Of a stretch of 64,000 nucleotides of DNA, positions 41,429 to 51,605 are shown in pieces. Origin of the DNA: Brenneria salicis ATCC 15712 = DSM 30166 (GTDB taxonomy: Bacteria; Pseudomonadota; Gammaproteobacteria; Enterobacterales; Enterobacteriaceae); the NCBI RefSeq assembly GCF_003315515.1, contig NZ_QNRY01000005.1, positions 1 to 64,000 of the forward strand. Reading direction: 5' to 3'. Each line of letters begins with the position of its first letter. Within the stretch, counting starts at the first letter, position 1. The position numbers and the translations under genes are program-made. Below the pieces are notes generated by a model. It did no database searches. It was not told the DNA's origin and worked only from the letters and a program-made list of their open reading frames with translations.

Positions 41429-42837
41429 TGAAGGAAGTCCACTTATTAAAACGCATGGCGCATGCCCTGATGTCGGGTCGTAACCAGACGCATGATGATC
41501 CTTATCGTCCGGCATGGCACCTGTCGCCGACGGTGGGGCTGCTTAACGATCCAAATGGATTTATCCATCACAATGGGCGTTACCATCTGTTTTATCAGTG
41601 GAATCCTTTAGCCTGTGCCCACGGAGCAAAATTCTGGGGGCACTGGAGCTCCGCCGATTTGGTGCATTGGAAGCATGAACCTGTCGCCCTGGTTCCCAGC
41701 GAAAGCTACGAAACCCACGGTTGCTATTCAGGCTCCGCCGTGGCGGATAACAATACCATCACGCTGATTTACACCGGCAACGTCAAATACGACGACGGTT
41801 CACGTACCGCGTTCCAATGCATCGCCCGCGAAAACAGCAAGGGCGAATACGACAAACTGGGACCGATACTCACGCTGCCCGAAGGTTATACCGGCCACGT
41901 GCGCGATCCAAAAGTCTGGAAGCATGATGACCGCTGGTACATGGTATTGGGCGCGCAGGATAAAACGCTGCAAGGGAAAGTCCTGCTGTACCGCTCCGAC
42001 GATCTGCTCGACTGGACGCAAGTCGCCGAAATCGCAGGCTCTCGCCTCGGCGGGCTGGGCGATTTTGGCTATATGTGGGAATGCCCGGACTTATTCCCGC
42101 TCGACGGGCGGGAAATCCTCATTTGCTGTCCTCAGGGCCTGGCGCCGGAAGAAGAGCGCTACCTGAATACCTTTCAGGCTGGCTACTTCGTTGGCGATCT
42201 GAATTATCAGAGCGGTCACTACCGACATCAAGGTTTTCACGAACTGGATCTTGGCTTTGAATTTTATGCCCCGCAAACGACAGAAAGCGAAGATGGCCGA
42301 CGCCTGATGTTTGCCTGGATGTCGATCCCTGATGAGAACGAATTTTTCGAACCAACGATAGCGTATGGCTGGCTCCACACAATGACCTGTCCACGTGAAC
42401 TGACGCTCCGTGGCGAAACGTTGTTCCAACAACCGGCGCGTGAACTGAAACAGTTGCGCGCACAGCATTACACCTGGAGCGGCGCGGCCAATTACGCCCC
42501 TGCGCTTCCTATTCACAGCGCAGAAATTTTGCTGGCGGTACAAGGCGAATTCCAGTTGGATGTCGCTTCTCTGCTGGTGCTTTGCTGGGATGGCGAACGG
42601 TTGACGTTAAGTCGTCGCAACCTGCGCACCGGTGAGCCGGAACATCGTTACTGGCGGGGAGAACTGAATCAATTGCAGATCCTGTGCGATCATTCCTGCA
42701 TTGAAATTTTTATCAATGACGGCGCGGCGGCGATGTCAGCCCGTTATTTCCCCGATAACAATGCGATGCTTTCCTTCAGTGGGCCGGGGCGACTGGCGCT
42801 GCAACACTGGCTGTTAGCGTCATGCGTGATAGAATAG
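41428..42837 (+). CDS. scrB: Sucrose-6-phosphate hydrolase
   Basis: ScrB cleaves sucrose-6-phosphate to glucose-6-phosphate and fructose. The 469-residue GH32 enzyme shows the nucleophile motif GLLNDPNGFIHHNGRYHLFY (Asp in NDPNG), the RDP motif GHVRDPKVWK and the acid/base motif MWECPDLFPL. A five-bladed propeller plus C-terminal beta-sandwich is expected; no signal peptide, so cytoplasmic. Translationally coupled to scrA. Confidence 0.96.
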   Translation: MKEVHLLKRMAHALMSGRNQTHDDPYRPAWHLSPTVGLLNDPNGFIHHNGRYHLFYQWNPLACAHGAKFWGHWSSADLVHWKHEPVALVPSESYETHGCYSGSAVADNNTITLIYTGNVKYDDGSRTAFQCIARENSKGEYDKLGPILTLPEGYTGHVRDPKVWKHDDRWYMVLGAQDKTLQGKVLLYRSDDLLDWTQVAEIAGSRLGGLGDFGYMWECPDLFPLDGREILICCPQGLAPEEERYLNTFQAGYFVGDLNYQSGHYRHQGFHELDLGFEFYAPQTTESEDGRRLMFAWMSIPDENEFFEPTIAYGWLHTMTCPRELTLRGETLFQQPARELKQLRAQHYTWSGAANYAPALPIHSAEILLAVQGEFQLDVASLLVLCWDGERLTLSRRNLRTGEPEHRYWRGELNQLQILCDHSCIEIFINDGAAAMSARYFPDNNAMLSFSGPGRLALQHWLLASCVIE

Positions 42838-42864
42838 TGTTACTTTTTTCTGACAGCAGATCCC

Positions 42865-43887
42865 GTGGTGAATCAGACTAAACGCGTAACAATCAGTGAC
42901 ATTGCCAGGCTTGCAGGCGTATCAAAATCCACCACCAGTCTGGTGTTGAATGGCCGCAGCAAAGAGTTTCGCGTTTCTGATGAAACCCGCGATCGCATTC
43001 TGGCGGTCGCCCAAGAGCAACGTTATCAACCCAGCATTCATGCCCGTTCATTGCGTTCCTCCCGCAGCCATACGCTGGGGCTGGTGGTGCCGCAAATGAC
43101 CAACTACGGCTTTGCCGTTATCTCGCGTGAACTGGAAATGTTGTGCCGCGAAGCGGGGCTACAGTTGCTAATCGCCTGTACGGATGAAAATGCCAGTCAG
43201 GAAATGATGGCCGTCAACAGCCTGATGCAACGTCAGGTCGATGGTCTGATCGTTGCTTCCAGCATGTTCAGCGATCACGAATATCAGAAAATCAATCAAC
43301 AGTTGCCGGTGGTGCAATTTGACCGGGTAATTGGCGACTCCACACTGCCGCTGGTTATCTCCGAAGCGGTGGAATCAACGGCGGAACTGGTGGAACGTAT
43401 CGCCCGTCAGCATCAGGAAGAGTTCTATTTCATTGGCGGCCAGGCTCGCATTTCCCCTACCCGCGACCGTCTGGCCGGGTTTAAGTTGGGGTTGCAGCGC
43501 GCAGGTCTGGAATGTCGGCCTGAATGGATCATTCATGGCAGTTACCACCCCAGTTCCGGTTATGAAATGTTTGCCCAGCTATGCGCCTCGCTGGGCCGTC
43601 CGCCCAAGGCGCTGTTTGTTGCGGCCTGTGGCCTGCTGGAAGGGGTATTGCGTTACCTGAACCAGCACAATCTGATGGAAAGCGATATACGGCTGTGCAG
43701 TTTTGACGATCACTATCTGTTTGATTGTTTACCGATGAAGATTGATACCATCGCTCAGGACAGTGAGGCGCTGGCAAGACACAGCTTTGACATGATTACG
43801 CGCTTAATCGACCAGCAACCGCTGGGGGAAGACAAACGCTATATATCGACGCGTATACACTGGCGGCATCCAGATTCACGTCAGTAA
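42865..43887 (+). CDS. scrR: LacI-family sucrose operon repressor
   Basis: The 340-residue regulator has the LacI-type helix-turn-helix at its N-terminus ([20 protein letters not shown]) and hinge helix [20 protein letters not shown], then a periplasmic-binding-protein-like effector domain. ScrR proteins respond to fructose or fructose-1-phosphate and repress the scr genes. Translation starts at one of two adjacent GTG codons (42865 or 42868). It is 27 bp downstream of scrB on the same strand, as in the pUR400 and Klebsiella scr operons. Confidence 0.94.
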   Translation: MVNQTKRVTISDIARLAGVSKSTTSLVLNGRSKEFRVSDETRDRILAVAQEQRYQPSIHARSLRSSRSHTLGLVVPQMTNYGFAVISRELEMLCREAGLQLLIACTDENASQEMMAVNSLMQRQVDGLIVASSMFSDHEYQKINQQLPVVQFDRVIGDSTLPLVISEAVESTAELVERIARQHQEEFYFIGGQARISPTRDRLAGFKLGLQRAGLECRPEWIIHGSYHPSSGYEMFAQLCASLGRPPKALFVAACGLLEGVLRYLNQHNLMESDIRLCSFDDHYLFDCLPMKIDTIAQDSEALARHSFDMITRLIDQQPLGEDKRYISTRIHWRHPDSRQ

Positions 43888-43929
43888 ATCAAGCGCCGCC
43901 AGCGCTGTACATCAATTATGTACATTCAA

Positions 43930-44352
43930 CTATTTAGCGGCGGATTCCGCGCCAACCAATCCAACTTTGAGATAACCGGCTTTGCGCAGCGTATCCATGA
44001 CGCTCATCATGGTTTCATAATCCACGCTTTTATCTGCCTGAAAGAAGATGGTGGTTTCTTTATTAGCGCTGGTTTTGGCATCCAGCGCCTGGGCCAGCGA
44101 CTGCTCATTGACCGCGTCGTCGCCCACATAGAGTTGCTTATCCGCTTTCACCGTCAGATAAACCGGTTTTTCCGGGCGCGGCTGCGGCACGGCGGAAGAA
44201 GCAGGCAGGTCGACGCGAATATCCACCGTCGCCAGTGGCGCCGCCACCATAAAGATGATGAGCAACACCAACATGACATCGATAAACGGCGTCACGTTGA
44301 TGTCATGCATCTCGCCATTTTCACTCACATCATCATTCAAATGCATGGCCAT
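43930..44352 (-). CDS. exbD: TonB-system energising protein ExbD
   Basis: A 140-residue inner-membrane protein with one N-terminal membrane helix: NVTPFIDVMLVLLIIFMVAA contains the essential membrane Asp. The periplasmic domain follows (LPASSAVPQPRPEKPVYLTV). With ExbB it forms the proton-driven complex that powers TonB-dependent transport. It lies 3 bp after exbB. Confidence 0.96.
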   Translation of the reverse strand: MAMHLNDDVSENGEMHDINVTPFIDVMLVLLIIFMVAAPLATVDIRVDLPASSAVPQPRPEKPVYLTVKADKQLYVGDDAVNEQSLAQALDAKTSANKETTIFFQADKSVDYETMMSVMDTLRKAGYLKVGLVGAESAAK

Positions 44353-44355
44353 GGT

Positions 44356-45363
44356 TTATCCCACCCGCAGTTTATGCGCCGATGACGCCACCCGGTTGTC
44401 ATTGCTGGCGGCAACATCCAGATCGCGGCTCAACAGCAGCAGCACCTGCGCGGCAACGTCTCCTACCTGCGCTTTATAGCTGGTGATCCAACGAGCGAAG
44501 ACATTATAAATCACCACCGCAGGGATAGCCGCCACCAAACCAATCGCCGTCGCCAGCAAAGCTTCGGCGATACCCGGCGCAACCACCGCCAGATTAGTGG
44601 TCTGCGTCTGCGCGATGCCGATGAAGCTATTCATGATGCCCCATACCGTACCAAACAGCCCGACAAACGGCGCCACCGCGCCAACCGTCGCCAGATAGCC
44701 ATTGCCCCGGCCCATATGACGCCCGGTCGCCGCTACGCGACGCTCCAGACGGAACGCGGTACGTTCTTTAATACCATTGTTATCATCAGAACGGGCTGAC
44801 AGTTCCATCTCATTCTGCGCATCCATCAGCAGTTGCTGCGCAACGCTGCCCGCTTTGAAAGTTTCTGCGGTTTCCACCGCATCATCAAGTGTTCTGGCCT
44901 GCTCCAGCGCCTGAAATTCACGACGCAGGCGGCGTCTGGCGCCGGTTATCTCAACCGTTTTGCTGAAGAAAATCGCCCAGGTGATAACGGATGCCAGCAG
45001 AAGACCGATCATCACCGCTTTCACAACGGCATCCGCATGTTGATACATTCCCCAGATAGACAAATCCGTTTTCATCAGATTGTCGGTGCCGGGCGCGGCG
45101 TTGGCAGGAAGGGAGAGTGATGAAACCGGAGCGGGAGCCGATGCCTCCGGCTGCGTCATTTCCGGGGCTGGCTGCGAGGCAGGCGCGCCTGCGTTATCGC
45201 CAGAAAGCGGCGTTGTCGCAGGGGCCGCAAACGCATTTCCACTCAGGCCGGCGCTAACCAGCAGGATAATCAGCACGCTACGGGTAAATGCGCTGAACAC
45301 GCCACGTTTTTTTTGCCAGGCTGAGCACGCCTGTTGAGTAATGTTACTGACAGCCGTATTCAC
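44356..45363 (-). CDS. exbB: TonB-system energising protein ExbB
   Basis: This 335-residue ExbB has a cleavable N-terminal signal (SVLIILLVSAGLSGNAFA) followed by a proline/alanine-rich stretch (APASQPAPEMTQPEASAPAP), an extension compared with the 244-residue E. coli protein that is common in plant-pathogen relatives. The core has LSIWGMYQHADAVVKAVMIG, the helix with GAVAPFVGLFGTVWGIMNSF and AIGLVAAIPAVVIYN. Together with ExbD it supplies energy to TonB. A Fur-like site lies upstream at 45443-45461. Confidence 0.95.
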   Translation of the reverse strand: MNTAVSNITQQACSAWQKKRGVFSAFTRSVLIILLVSAGLSGNAFAAPATTPLSGDNAGAPASQPAPEMTQPEASAPAPVSSLSLPANAAPGTDNLMKTDLSIWGMYQHADAVVKAVMIGLLLASVITWAIFFSKTVEITGARRRLRREFQALEQARTLDDAVETAETFKAGSVAQQLLMDAQNEMELSARSDDNNGIKERTAFRLERRVAATGRHMGRGNGYLATVGAVAPFVGLFGTVWGIMNSFIGIAQTQTTNLAVVAPGIAEALLATAIGLVAAIPAVVIYNVFARWITSYKAQVGDVAAQVLLLLSRDLDVAASNDNRVASSAHKLRVG

Positions 45364-45442
45364 GCTGTGCCTCCACCGTTTATTCAGTACTGTTTGCGAC
45401 GCAAGAAATCAGCCTGAAATAATATCAGACCTTCAGTTAATT

Positions 45443-45461
45443 GATAGTCGTTCTCATTATT
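45443..45461 (-). promoter_or_regulatory. Fur-like site upstream of exbB
   Basis: GATAGTCGTTCTCATTATT matches the 19-bp Fur box at about 13 positions. It lies 80-98 bp upstream of exbB in the exbB/metC divergent region (45364-45706), consistent with iron-dependent control. The rest of this 340-bp region shows no clear Met boxes. Confidence 0.5.
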
Positions 45462-45706
45462 ATTTACACTCAAAAAGACGCTTTTTGTCGCCTCACTTCG
45501 TGCGGATAGCGGCATCGCAAACCAATAAGGCATTAAAAATAGGTTTAGTATTATTTTTTTGCATACTGAAAAGCCCATCCACGCATCGTCCAAGGTGTGA
45601 TAACGTATAAAGTCTGCAATAACAGAGAGGCTTCCGTTAACATTCGGTCATACAAGCGTTTTCAATAACCCGGCGAGACTTGAACAGAGAAAAGGTGATA
45701 TTGGTT

Positions 45707-46900
45707 ATGACAAGCAAAAAAACGGCAACGACACTGGTCGCCGCAGGACGCAGCAAAAAATTCACGCAAGGTTCTGTAAACCCCATTGTCCAACGCGCTT
45801 CCTCCCTGGTATTTGATACCGTTCAGGATAAAAAACACGCCACTGTCAACCGGACGAAAGGCGCACTGTTTTATGGCCGGCGCGGTACGCTGACCCACTT
45901 TTCCTTGCAGGAAGCCACGACCGAACTGGAAGGCGGCGCTGGTTGCGTACTCTATCCCTGCGGCGCGGCGGCAATCGCCAACGCCATACTTTCCTTTGTA
46001 TCGACCGGCGATCATGTACTGGTCACCGGTTCCGCCTATGAACCGACCCAGGATTTTTGCAACACCGTTCTCAGTAAGCTGAATATCGGTACAACCTATT
46101 TCGATCCCATGATTGGGGCCGGTATCAGCACGCTGGTGCAGGAAAACACCAAGGTAGTGTTCCTGGAGTCGCCGGGCTCCATCACCATGGAAGTGCATGA
46201 TGTCCCGGCGATTGTGCAGGCGGTGCGGCGCATTAATCCAGACATCGTCATCATTATGGATAATACCTGGGCGGCGGGCATCCTGTTCAAGGCGTTGGCG
46301 TTTGATATCGATATCTCCGTGCAGTCCGGCACTAAGTACATTGTCGGTCATTCCGATGCCATGCTGGGGACGGCGGTTGCCAACGAGCGTTGCCTGGAGC
46401 AGTTACGTGAGCACTCCTATCTGATGGGACAAATGGTTGATGCCGACACCGCCTATGTCGCCAGCCGCGGTCTGCGAACGCTGGGCGTGCGTTTGAAACA
46501 GCATCAGGAAAGCAGTATTCGCATCGCCAAATGGCTGTCGGCGCGCCCCGAAGTCGCCGTCGTTAATCATCCGGCCCTGCCTGAATGTAAAGGCCATGCC
46601 TTCTATGCGCGCGATTTTTCAGGATGCAACGGCCTGTTCTCCTTCGTTCTGAAAGCGCATCTGAGCAAAGAACAACTGGCGAACTATCTGGACCATTTCG
46701 AGCACTTCAGCATGGCGTATTCATGGGGCGGATTTGAATCGTTGATTCTGGCTAATCAGCCTGAAGATCTGGCTGCTATCCGTCCAGTCGCCGGGGTTGA
46801 TTTTACCGGTACGCTGATTCGGTTGCATATCGGGCTTGAAGATAGTGACGATCTGATTGACGATCTGGCCGCGGGCTTTGACAGAATTCAGGAAGTGTGA
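45707..46900 (+). CDS. metC: Cystathionine beta-lyase
   Basis: MetC splits cystathionine into homocysteine, pyruvate and ammonia in methionine synthesis. The protein (397 residues from the chosen start) shows [35 protein letters not shown], and the PLP lysine in [17 protein letters not shown]. The frame extends upstream to 45680, but the ATG at 45707 gives [20 protein letters not shown], matching the E. coli start. It is divergent from exbBD, as in E. coli. Confidence 0.95.
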   Translation: MTSKKTATTLVAAGRSKKFTQGSVNPIVQRASSLVFDTVQDKKHATVNRTKGALFYGRRGTLTHFSLQEATTELEGGAGCVLYPCGAAAIANAILSFVSTGDHVLVTGSAYEPTQDFCNTVLSKLNIGTTYFDPMIGAGISTLVQENTKVVFLESPGSITMEVHDVPAIVQAVRRINPDIVIIMDNTWAAGILFKALAFDIDISVQSGTKYIVGHSDAMLGTAVANERCLEQLREHSYLMGQMVDADTAYVASRGLRTLGVRLKQHQESSIRIAKWLSARPEVAVVNHPALPECKGHAFYARDFSGCNGLFSFVLKAHLSKEQLANYLDHFEHFSMAYSWGGFESLILANQPEDLAAIRPVAGVDFTGTLIRLHIGLEDSDDLIDDLAAGFDRIQEV

Positions 46901-47105
46901 CGTCCATAGGCCCGCCGTTCCTTGATTTCTCTGCATTGGCGCGGGTAAAGGGTGTATGATGGTAAGCGATAAAAGCTTACTAAAAATCATTTTATCTTAA
47001 CCGGAACGTAGCGTTTGCCCGGTGTTTATCTTTGTGACAGGCTGCGGGCGTTTTGCCCTGTTTCTTTCTGTTTTTTAGGGCTTCAGTCATCTGGCAGGAC
47101 GTAAT

Positions 47106-47771
47106 ATGAGCGTGGTTCACGACATTATTCAGGCGCTATGGCAGCAGGATTTTAGCGCTCTGGGCGACCCCAAAGTCATATGGGTGATTTACGGTATTTT
47201 GTTTACCACCCTGTTTCTGGAAAATGGCTTGCTGCCAGCCTCTTTTCTGCCCGGCGACAGTCTGCTGTTGCTGACGGGCGCCATGATTGCCAAAGGCGTG
47301 ATGAGTTTTCTCCCCACCATGATTCTGCTGACCGTGGCTGCAAGCCTCGGTTGCTGGTTCAGTTATCTGCAAGGACGTTGGCTGGGTGATACCCGGCTGG
47401 TCAAAAGCTGGTTGTTGCAGTTGCCCGCGCACTATCACCAGCGGGCCTACCGCCTTTTTTATCGTCACGGCCTGGTCGCCTTACTGATCGGTCGTTTTCT
47501 GGCCTTTATCCGCACGCTGTTACCGACGATGGCGGGGATTTCCGGGCTGAACAACACCCGTTTTCAGATATGTAACTGGCTTAGCGGTTTCCTCTGGGTC
47601 GGCGGCATTGTGTCATTGGGTTACGCCATGAGCCATATTCCGCTGGTCAAACGCTATGAAGATCAGGTGATGACCGGACTCATCATTCTTCCCATCATTC
47701 TGTTGCTGTGCGGATTAATCGGCATGGTGGCGGTTGTGTGGCGCAAACGTCTGACACGCTGTCGGCATTGA
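47106..47771 (+). CDS. yghB: DedA family membrane protein YghB
   Basis: The 221-residue inner-membrane protein has the DedA core: [36 protein letters not shown], and [20 protein letters not shown] with the conserved arginines of membrane helix segments. DedA proteins flip undecaprenyl phosphate or phospholipids and support membrane potential and division. The order metC-yghB-dkgA is close to that of E. coli. Confidence 0.93.
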   Translation: MSVVHDIIQALWQQDFSALGDPKVIWVIYGILFTTLFLENGLLPASFLPGDSLLLLTGAMIAKGVMSFLPTMILLTVAASLGCWFSYLQGRWLGDTRLVKSWLLQLPAHYHQRAYRLFYRHGLVALLIGRFLAFIRTLLPTMAGISGLNNTRFQICNWLSGFLWVGGIVSLGYAMSHIPLVKRYEDQVMTGLIILPIILLLCGLIGMVAVVWRKRLTRCRH

Positions 47772-47944
47772 TTCACAACCCTGCCCGCTTTACTGAAAAC
47801 CTTAGACGTGTTTTTCGACTAGAATGAAACGACATGCCCCTTATTGCGGGGAGATCGCTATCGCGTCGCCGCATCAGCGGGCTGTGCCACCCTCCGCTAA
47901 ACACCAACTATTATATTGATTAATGGTCGAAAAAGGAGAATGAC

Positions 47945-48763
47945 ATGACGCAACCCAAGATTAAGCTGGCTGACGGCAATATTATGCCGCAGCTGGGTCT
48001 CGGCGTCTGGCGGGCAAGTATTACAGAAACGGTGACCGCCGTGACCGAAGCCCTGAATATCGGCTATCACGCCATTGACACCGCGTCAATTTATAAAAAT
48101 GAAGAAGGTGTCGGTCAGGCATTACATGAGGCGCTAGTCGCGCGTGAAGCGCTATTCATCACCACCAAACTCTGGAACAGCGATCACGCCGATCCACAGC
48201 GCGCGCTGGAAGAGAGCCTGAGAAAACTGCAACTGGATTACGTGGATTTGTACCTGATTCACTGGCCATTGCCGCATCAGGACACCTATGTCAATGCCTG
48301 GCGCGGACTGATTAAACTTCAAGAGCAGGGACTGACCAAAAGTATTGGCGTCAGCAACTTCCATAGCCACCATTTGCAACGGCTGAAAGTGGAAACCGGC
48401 ATCCTGCCCGTTATTAACCAGATCGAACTGCATCCGTTGTTACAACAGCGTCCACTGCATATCTGGAATGTGAACCACCATATTCAAACCGAATCCTGGA
48501 GTCCGCTGGCCCAAGGCGGCGAAGGTATCTTCGATCAGCCCATTATCCGCAAACTGGCGACGAAATACGATAAAACGCCAGCGCAGATCGTCATCCGCTG
48601 GCACCTGGATAACGGACTGGTGGTGATCCCTAAATCGGTTACGCCTTCACGCATTCGGGAAAATTTTGACGTGTTCGATTTCAAGCTGGATAAAGATGAA
48701 CTCGCCGAAATCGCAAAACTGGACAGCGGCAAGCGTCTCGGCCCCGATCCTGACGCGCCCTGA
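47945..48763 (+). CDS. dkgA: 2,5-diketo-D-gluconate reductase A (aldo/keto reductase)
   Basis: A 272-residue NADPH-dependent aldo/keto reductase: MPQLGLGVWRASITETVTAV, GYHAIDTASIYKNEEGVGQA (catalytic Asp and Tyr), ITTKLWNSDHAD (Lys) and the cofactor motif VIPKSVTPSRIRENFDVFD. DkgA reduces 2,5-diketogluconate and methylglyoxal. AAGGAG precedes the ATG. The C-terminus (GPDPDAP) is a few residues shorter than in E. coli. E. coli yqhC-yqhD, which precede dkgA there, are absent. Confidence 0.93.
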   Translation: MTQPKIKLADGNIMPQLGLGVWRASITETVTAVTEALNIGYHAIDTASIYKNEEGVGQALHEALVAREALFITTKLWNSDHADPQRALEESLRKLQLDYVDLYLIHWPLPHQDTYVNAWRGLIKLQEQGLTKSIGVSNFHSHHLQRLKVETGILPVINQIELHPLLQQRPLHIWNVNHHIQTESWSPLAQGGEGIFDQPIIRKLATKYDKTPAQIVIRWHLDNGLVVIPKSVTPSRIRENFDVFDFKLDKDELAEIAKLDSGKRLGPDPDAP

Positions 48764-48784
48764 ATCAGCGCATTTTCTTTTCCG

Positions 48785-48809
48785 CCGGCAAGCTGATGAC
48801 GCTTGCCGG
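48785..48809. terminator. Hairpin between dkgA and gntR-family gene
   Basis: CCGGCAAGC and GCTTGCCGG form a perfect 9-bp stem with a 7-base loop between two convergent genes; a bidirectional terminator is likely. Confidence 0.75.
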
Positions 48810-48829
48810 TAAGCCCTCTCGACCCGGTT

Positions 48830-49567
48830 TTAGTCCGTCACCTGAAATTCATACACATCACTGCGACAGTAAACCTCACAGTACTCCAGTAAATCGCCAT
48901 GCATATTGTAAGTGTGTTGTCGGGACAGCAACACCGGCGACTCCGCGGGAATGTGCAAATGTTCGGCAATGTCAGCCGGGCAAGCCAATGCCTTCAAACG
49001 ATAACGTTTTTTATCCGGGTAGATATTGCGGGCGGCCCAATACTGATAAAGCGAGTGATCCAGTTGTTCCGGCTCCGGCAATAACGTCAGCGGGATCCAT
49101 GTGATCTCCAACGATACCGGTTCACTGTTGATTAAACGAACGCGCCGTAACTTGGTGACCAGTGTATCTTGCGGCAACGACATTTCCGCCGCTATCGACG
49201 CGGGCGCTGTTTTTTTGACCCGCTCAAGCCACAGATTACCGGCTACCCCGCCCAGACGCAGAACCAATGATGTGAAGCCCGCTTCATCCGAATCCAGAGA
49301 ATAGTCCAGGTGTTGACTGATTCGGGTTCCCACGCCTTGCTGTCGAACAATCAGTCTTTTTTCTTCCAACAACGCCATCGCGCGGGAAACCGTAACGCGT
49401 GATAACCCGGTTTGTTGAGCAATCAACCTTTCAGCAGGCAAAAACTGACCTGACAGTTCCTTACGCCGACCGATTTCCGTTTCAAGTAACGAAGCAAGCT
49501 GCATATAACGAGGCGCTGAAGAAGGTTCACTCAGCTTATCCCGTATCCAAAGAAGTAATTCCCACAT
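48830..49567 (-). CDS. GntR family transcriptional regulator with UTRA domain
   Basis: The 245-residue protein has an N-terminal winged helix (SGQFLPAERLIAQQTGLSRV, TVSRAMALLEEKRLIVRQQG) and a C-terminal UTRA ligand-binding domain (LVTKLRRVRLINSEPVSLEI, SPVLLSRQHTYNMHGDLLEY), placing it in the HutC subfamily. It is divergent from the permease-kinase pair at 50148-52537 and is the likely local regulator, presumably sensing a nucleoside, base or phosphosugar linked to that pathway. The ligand cannot be named. Confidence 0.9.
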   Translation of the reverse strand: MWELLLWIRDKLSEPSSAPRYMQLASLLETEIGRRKELSGQFLPAERLIAQQTGLSRVTVSRAMALLEEKRLIVRQQGVGTRISQHLDYSLDSDEAGFTSLVLRLGGVAGNLWLERVKKTAPASIAAEMSLPQDTLVTKLRRVRLINSEPVSLEITWIPLTLLPEPEQLDHSLYQYWAARNIYPDKKRYRLKALACPADIAEHLHIPAESPVLLSRQHTYNMHGDLLEYCEVYCRSDVYEFQVTD

Positions 49568-50147
49568 ATCGCATGCCTTTTACTGTTTTACGCTGCTTTC
49601 AGCATACGCAATTGTTAAACACAAACATTGAGCCAAAATTAGTTTGTCCGATAATTTCTTAGGACTTAGATTGGCATCATAAAGGTATTAAATTGGACTT
49701 GCACGCTTCGCGTAATTTTCGTACACTTTAGTCAGAAGTGCCAACACCAGGGGTCATACAAGTGACCAAACAAAAAACACCTCACGACATCATTTTGGCC
49801 GTCTTTGTTGTCAGCCAGTGGCGCGATGAGAGTGGATTAACTGAAGTCGGTAATGCGGCTGTATCCCAAATATGTTGCCCGTTTTGTTTGGGCCTGGGGT
49901 TACAGCCGCATCATTTTTTCATCTGCGCTTTTCATTTCTGATTTACGCCATACTCATCGCCTTTCAAGCTAAGTTATTACCAGCCGTTAATATTGCATCG
50001 GCTAGTATTGATATAACTTTATGATACGCTGAGTGTTGATGTGGATATGCAGGAACAGGTGATAACAGCCGTTGTCAGTTGACGTGATGGATTTCACCTT
50101 CTTGTCGCCATTCGTTGTGAACCTGGGCAAAAAAGGAGCAAGCCAGC
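49568..50147. other. Divergent intergenic region with promoter elements
   Basis: The 580-bp region contains a promoter and a strong terminator-like structure (see the candidate RNA at 49734-49919). The remaining 230 bp before the permease (49920-50147) should contain its own promoter and the operator for the GntR regulator; I could not define either. AAAAAAGGAGCAAG just before 50148 is a good ribosome-binding site. Confidence 0.55.
49734..49919 (+). ncRNA. Candidate structured RNA with terminator (sRNA or leader)
   Basis: TTGCAC (49699-49704) and TACACT (49722-49727) form a good promoter with 17-bp spacing, predicting a start near 49734. The transcript would end in a two-part stem: GCGGCTGTA (49855-49863) with TACAGCCGC (49901-49909), enclosing CCCAAA (49865-49870) with TTTGGG (49887-49892), then ATCATTTTTT. 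That gives an RNA of about 186 bases ending 228 bp before the permease. An in-frame GTG with AGGGG before it (near 49762) could encode a short peptide, but it looks unconvincing. It matches no riboswitch class I can recognise. Confidence 0.5.
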
Positions 50148-51605
50148 ATGGGTGAAACACCGCAACAAGATAACTATTCATCAGAAAACAACACCGCCTC
50201 AAACGAGACACTCTCACCAGGCAAAACATGGAAAGTAGAAAATACCGGTATTGATTTGGTTCCAGAATCAGAGCGTACCGGTAAGCCACTGGAATTATTC
50301 TGGATTTGGTGCGCGGCGAATATCGGTATCCTCGGTATTGTTTACGGCGCAATTATCGTGTCATTCGGTCTTTCTTTCATTCAGTCCCTCCTTGCCGCCA
50401 TTATCGGCGTCACCAGTTTTGCGTTGGTAGGTTGCACCTCTTTTGCCGGACAAACCGGACGAACAGCCACCCTGACGCTCTCCCGTACCATTTTCGGCTT
50501 TAAAGGCAACATTGCTCCCACCGCGTTAAGCTGGTTTACCCTGATGGGCTGGGAAGCGGTGAATCTTATTACCGGCACACTGACGCTCACCGCGTTGTTT
50601 GAAGCCTTAGGGTTCAACGCCAGCACCATACTGACGGCGGTCTGTCTGGCGCTGTTCGGCGGATTGACCATCGCCGTCAGTATTCTGGGGCAGAGCACGC
50701 TGATCTTTTTGCAGAGTTGGATCACGCGTATTTTCGGGACGATGACCCTCGTAGTCGTCATCTATATTCTGTTCAACACGCCGTGGCATACCGTGCTGTC
50801 GCTGCCGTCAGGCGACTGGCTGACCGGCTTCCTGCCCGCGGTTTCCGTCATCGCGGCCGGCACCGGCGTAGGCTGGACCATCGCGGGCGCGGACTACAGC
50901 CGCTACCAAAGTCCCGCTTCCAGCCGCCGCCGCGTCTTTGCCGCAGTGGTCGGCGGCGCGGCGTTGCCGTTGGTGCTCTTGATGCTGGCCGGCATTCTGC
51001 TGTCATCGCAATTGCCTGATCTCGCCAGCTCCGCCAACCCTATTGCCCTGATCGGCACCGTTCTTCCCCCCTGGATGTCCGTGCCTTATCTGCTGACCGC
51101 CACCGCTGGCATTGTGACGATTGCCGTGCTCAGTCTCTACTCCGCCAGCCTCAATCTGCTGACCATTGGCGTCAAAGTTCCCCAGTCGGTCGCGGTCGCC
51201 TTTGATGCGTTGCTGGTCGTCGGCGTCGCCATTTATGTGCTGTTTATTTCCGGTGATTTCCTGACGCCATTTATCTCTTTCCTGATTTTCTGCGGCCTGT
51301 TTCTCGGCCCGTGGTCTGCGATATTCATCCTCGACTACCTGTGGCTCCGTCAGCATCACGGTTACAACCACGACGCCGTGTTCGGCCTGAACGGGAAAAA
51401 CCTCGGCGTGCGCTGGGTGCCGCTGATTTGCTGGCTGTTGGGCGCCATTTCCGGTTTGATGGTCACCAAAACCGGCTTCATTGACGGGCCGCTGGCTATC
51501 GGGATTTTTGCCAACTCCAGCCTCGGCCTGTTTGTCTCTTTTGGCATTAGCCTGATCACCTACTGGCTTTATCTGCTGATCAACCCGCAAGCGAAACAGC
51601 TATGA
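50148..51605 (+). CDS. NCS1-type purine/cytosine permease family transporter
   Basis: The 485-residue membrane protein has about 12 membrane spans and resembles the CodB/NCS1 family: a cytoplasmic N-terminus (GIDLVPESERTGKPLELFWI), LVGCTSFAGQTGRTATLTLS, FGFKGNIAPTALSWFTLMGW, and GTGVGWTIAGADYSRYQSP in the middle. Family members import nucleobases, nucleosides, thiamine or hydantoins. It overlaps the PfkB kinase gene by four bases (ATGA), so import and phosphorylation are probably linked; a nucleoside is a reasonable guess, not a demonstrated substrate. Confidence 0.9.
   Translation: MGETPQQDNYSSENNTASNETLSPGKTWKVENTGIDLVPESERTGKPLELFWIWCAANIGILGIVYGAIIVSFGLSFIQSLLAAIIGVTSFALVGCTSFAGQTGRTATLTLSRTIFGFKGNIAPTALSWFTLMGWEAVNLITGTLTLTALFEALGFNASTILTAVCLALFGGLTIAVSILGQSTLIFLQSWITRIFGTMTLVVVIYILFNTPWHTVLSLPSGDWLTGFLPAVSVIAAGTGVGWTIAGADYSRYQSPASSRRRVFAAVVGGAALPLVLLMLAGILLSSQLPDLASSANPIALIGTVLPPWMSVPYLLTATAGIVTIAVLSLYSASLNLLTIGVKVPQSVAVAFDALLVVGVAIYVLFISGDFLTPFISFLIFCGLFLGPWSAIFILDYLWLRQHHGYNHDAVFGLNGKNLGVRWVPLICWLLGAISGLMVTKTGFIDGPLAIGIFANSSLGLFVSFGISLITYWLYLLINPQAKQL

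Noticed and set aside
45580-45706. Met boxes upstream of metC
   Set aside because: metC is MetJ-controlled in E. coli, so I looked for tandem AGACGTCT-like 8-mers; only isolated weak matches are present, clearly poorer than those at 26580-26603.
49738-49941. A 67-codon frame in the gntR-permease gap as a small protein
   Set aside because: It starts at GTG, spans the terminator-like stem and its T-run, and its C-terminus looks random; the RNA structure explains the region better.
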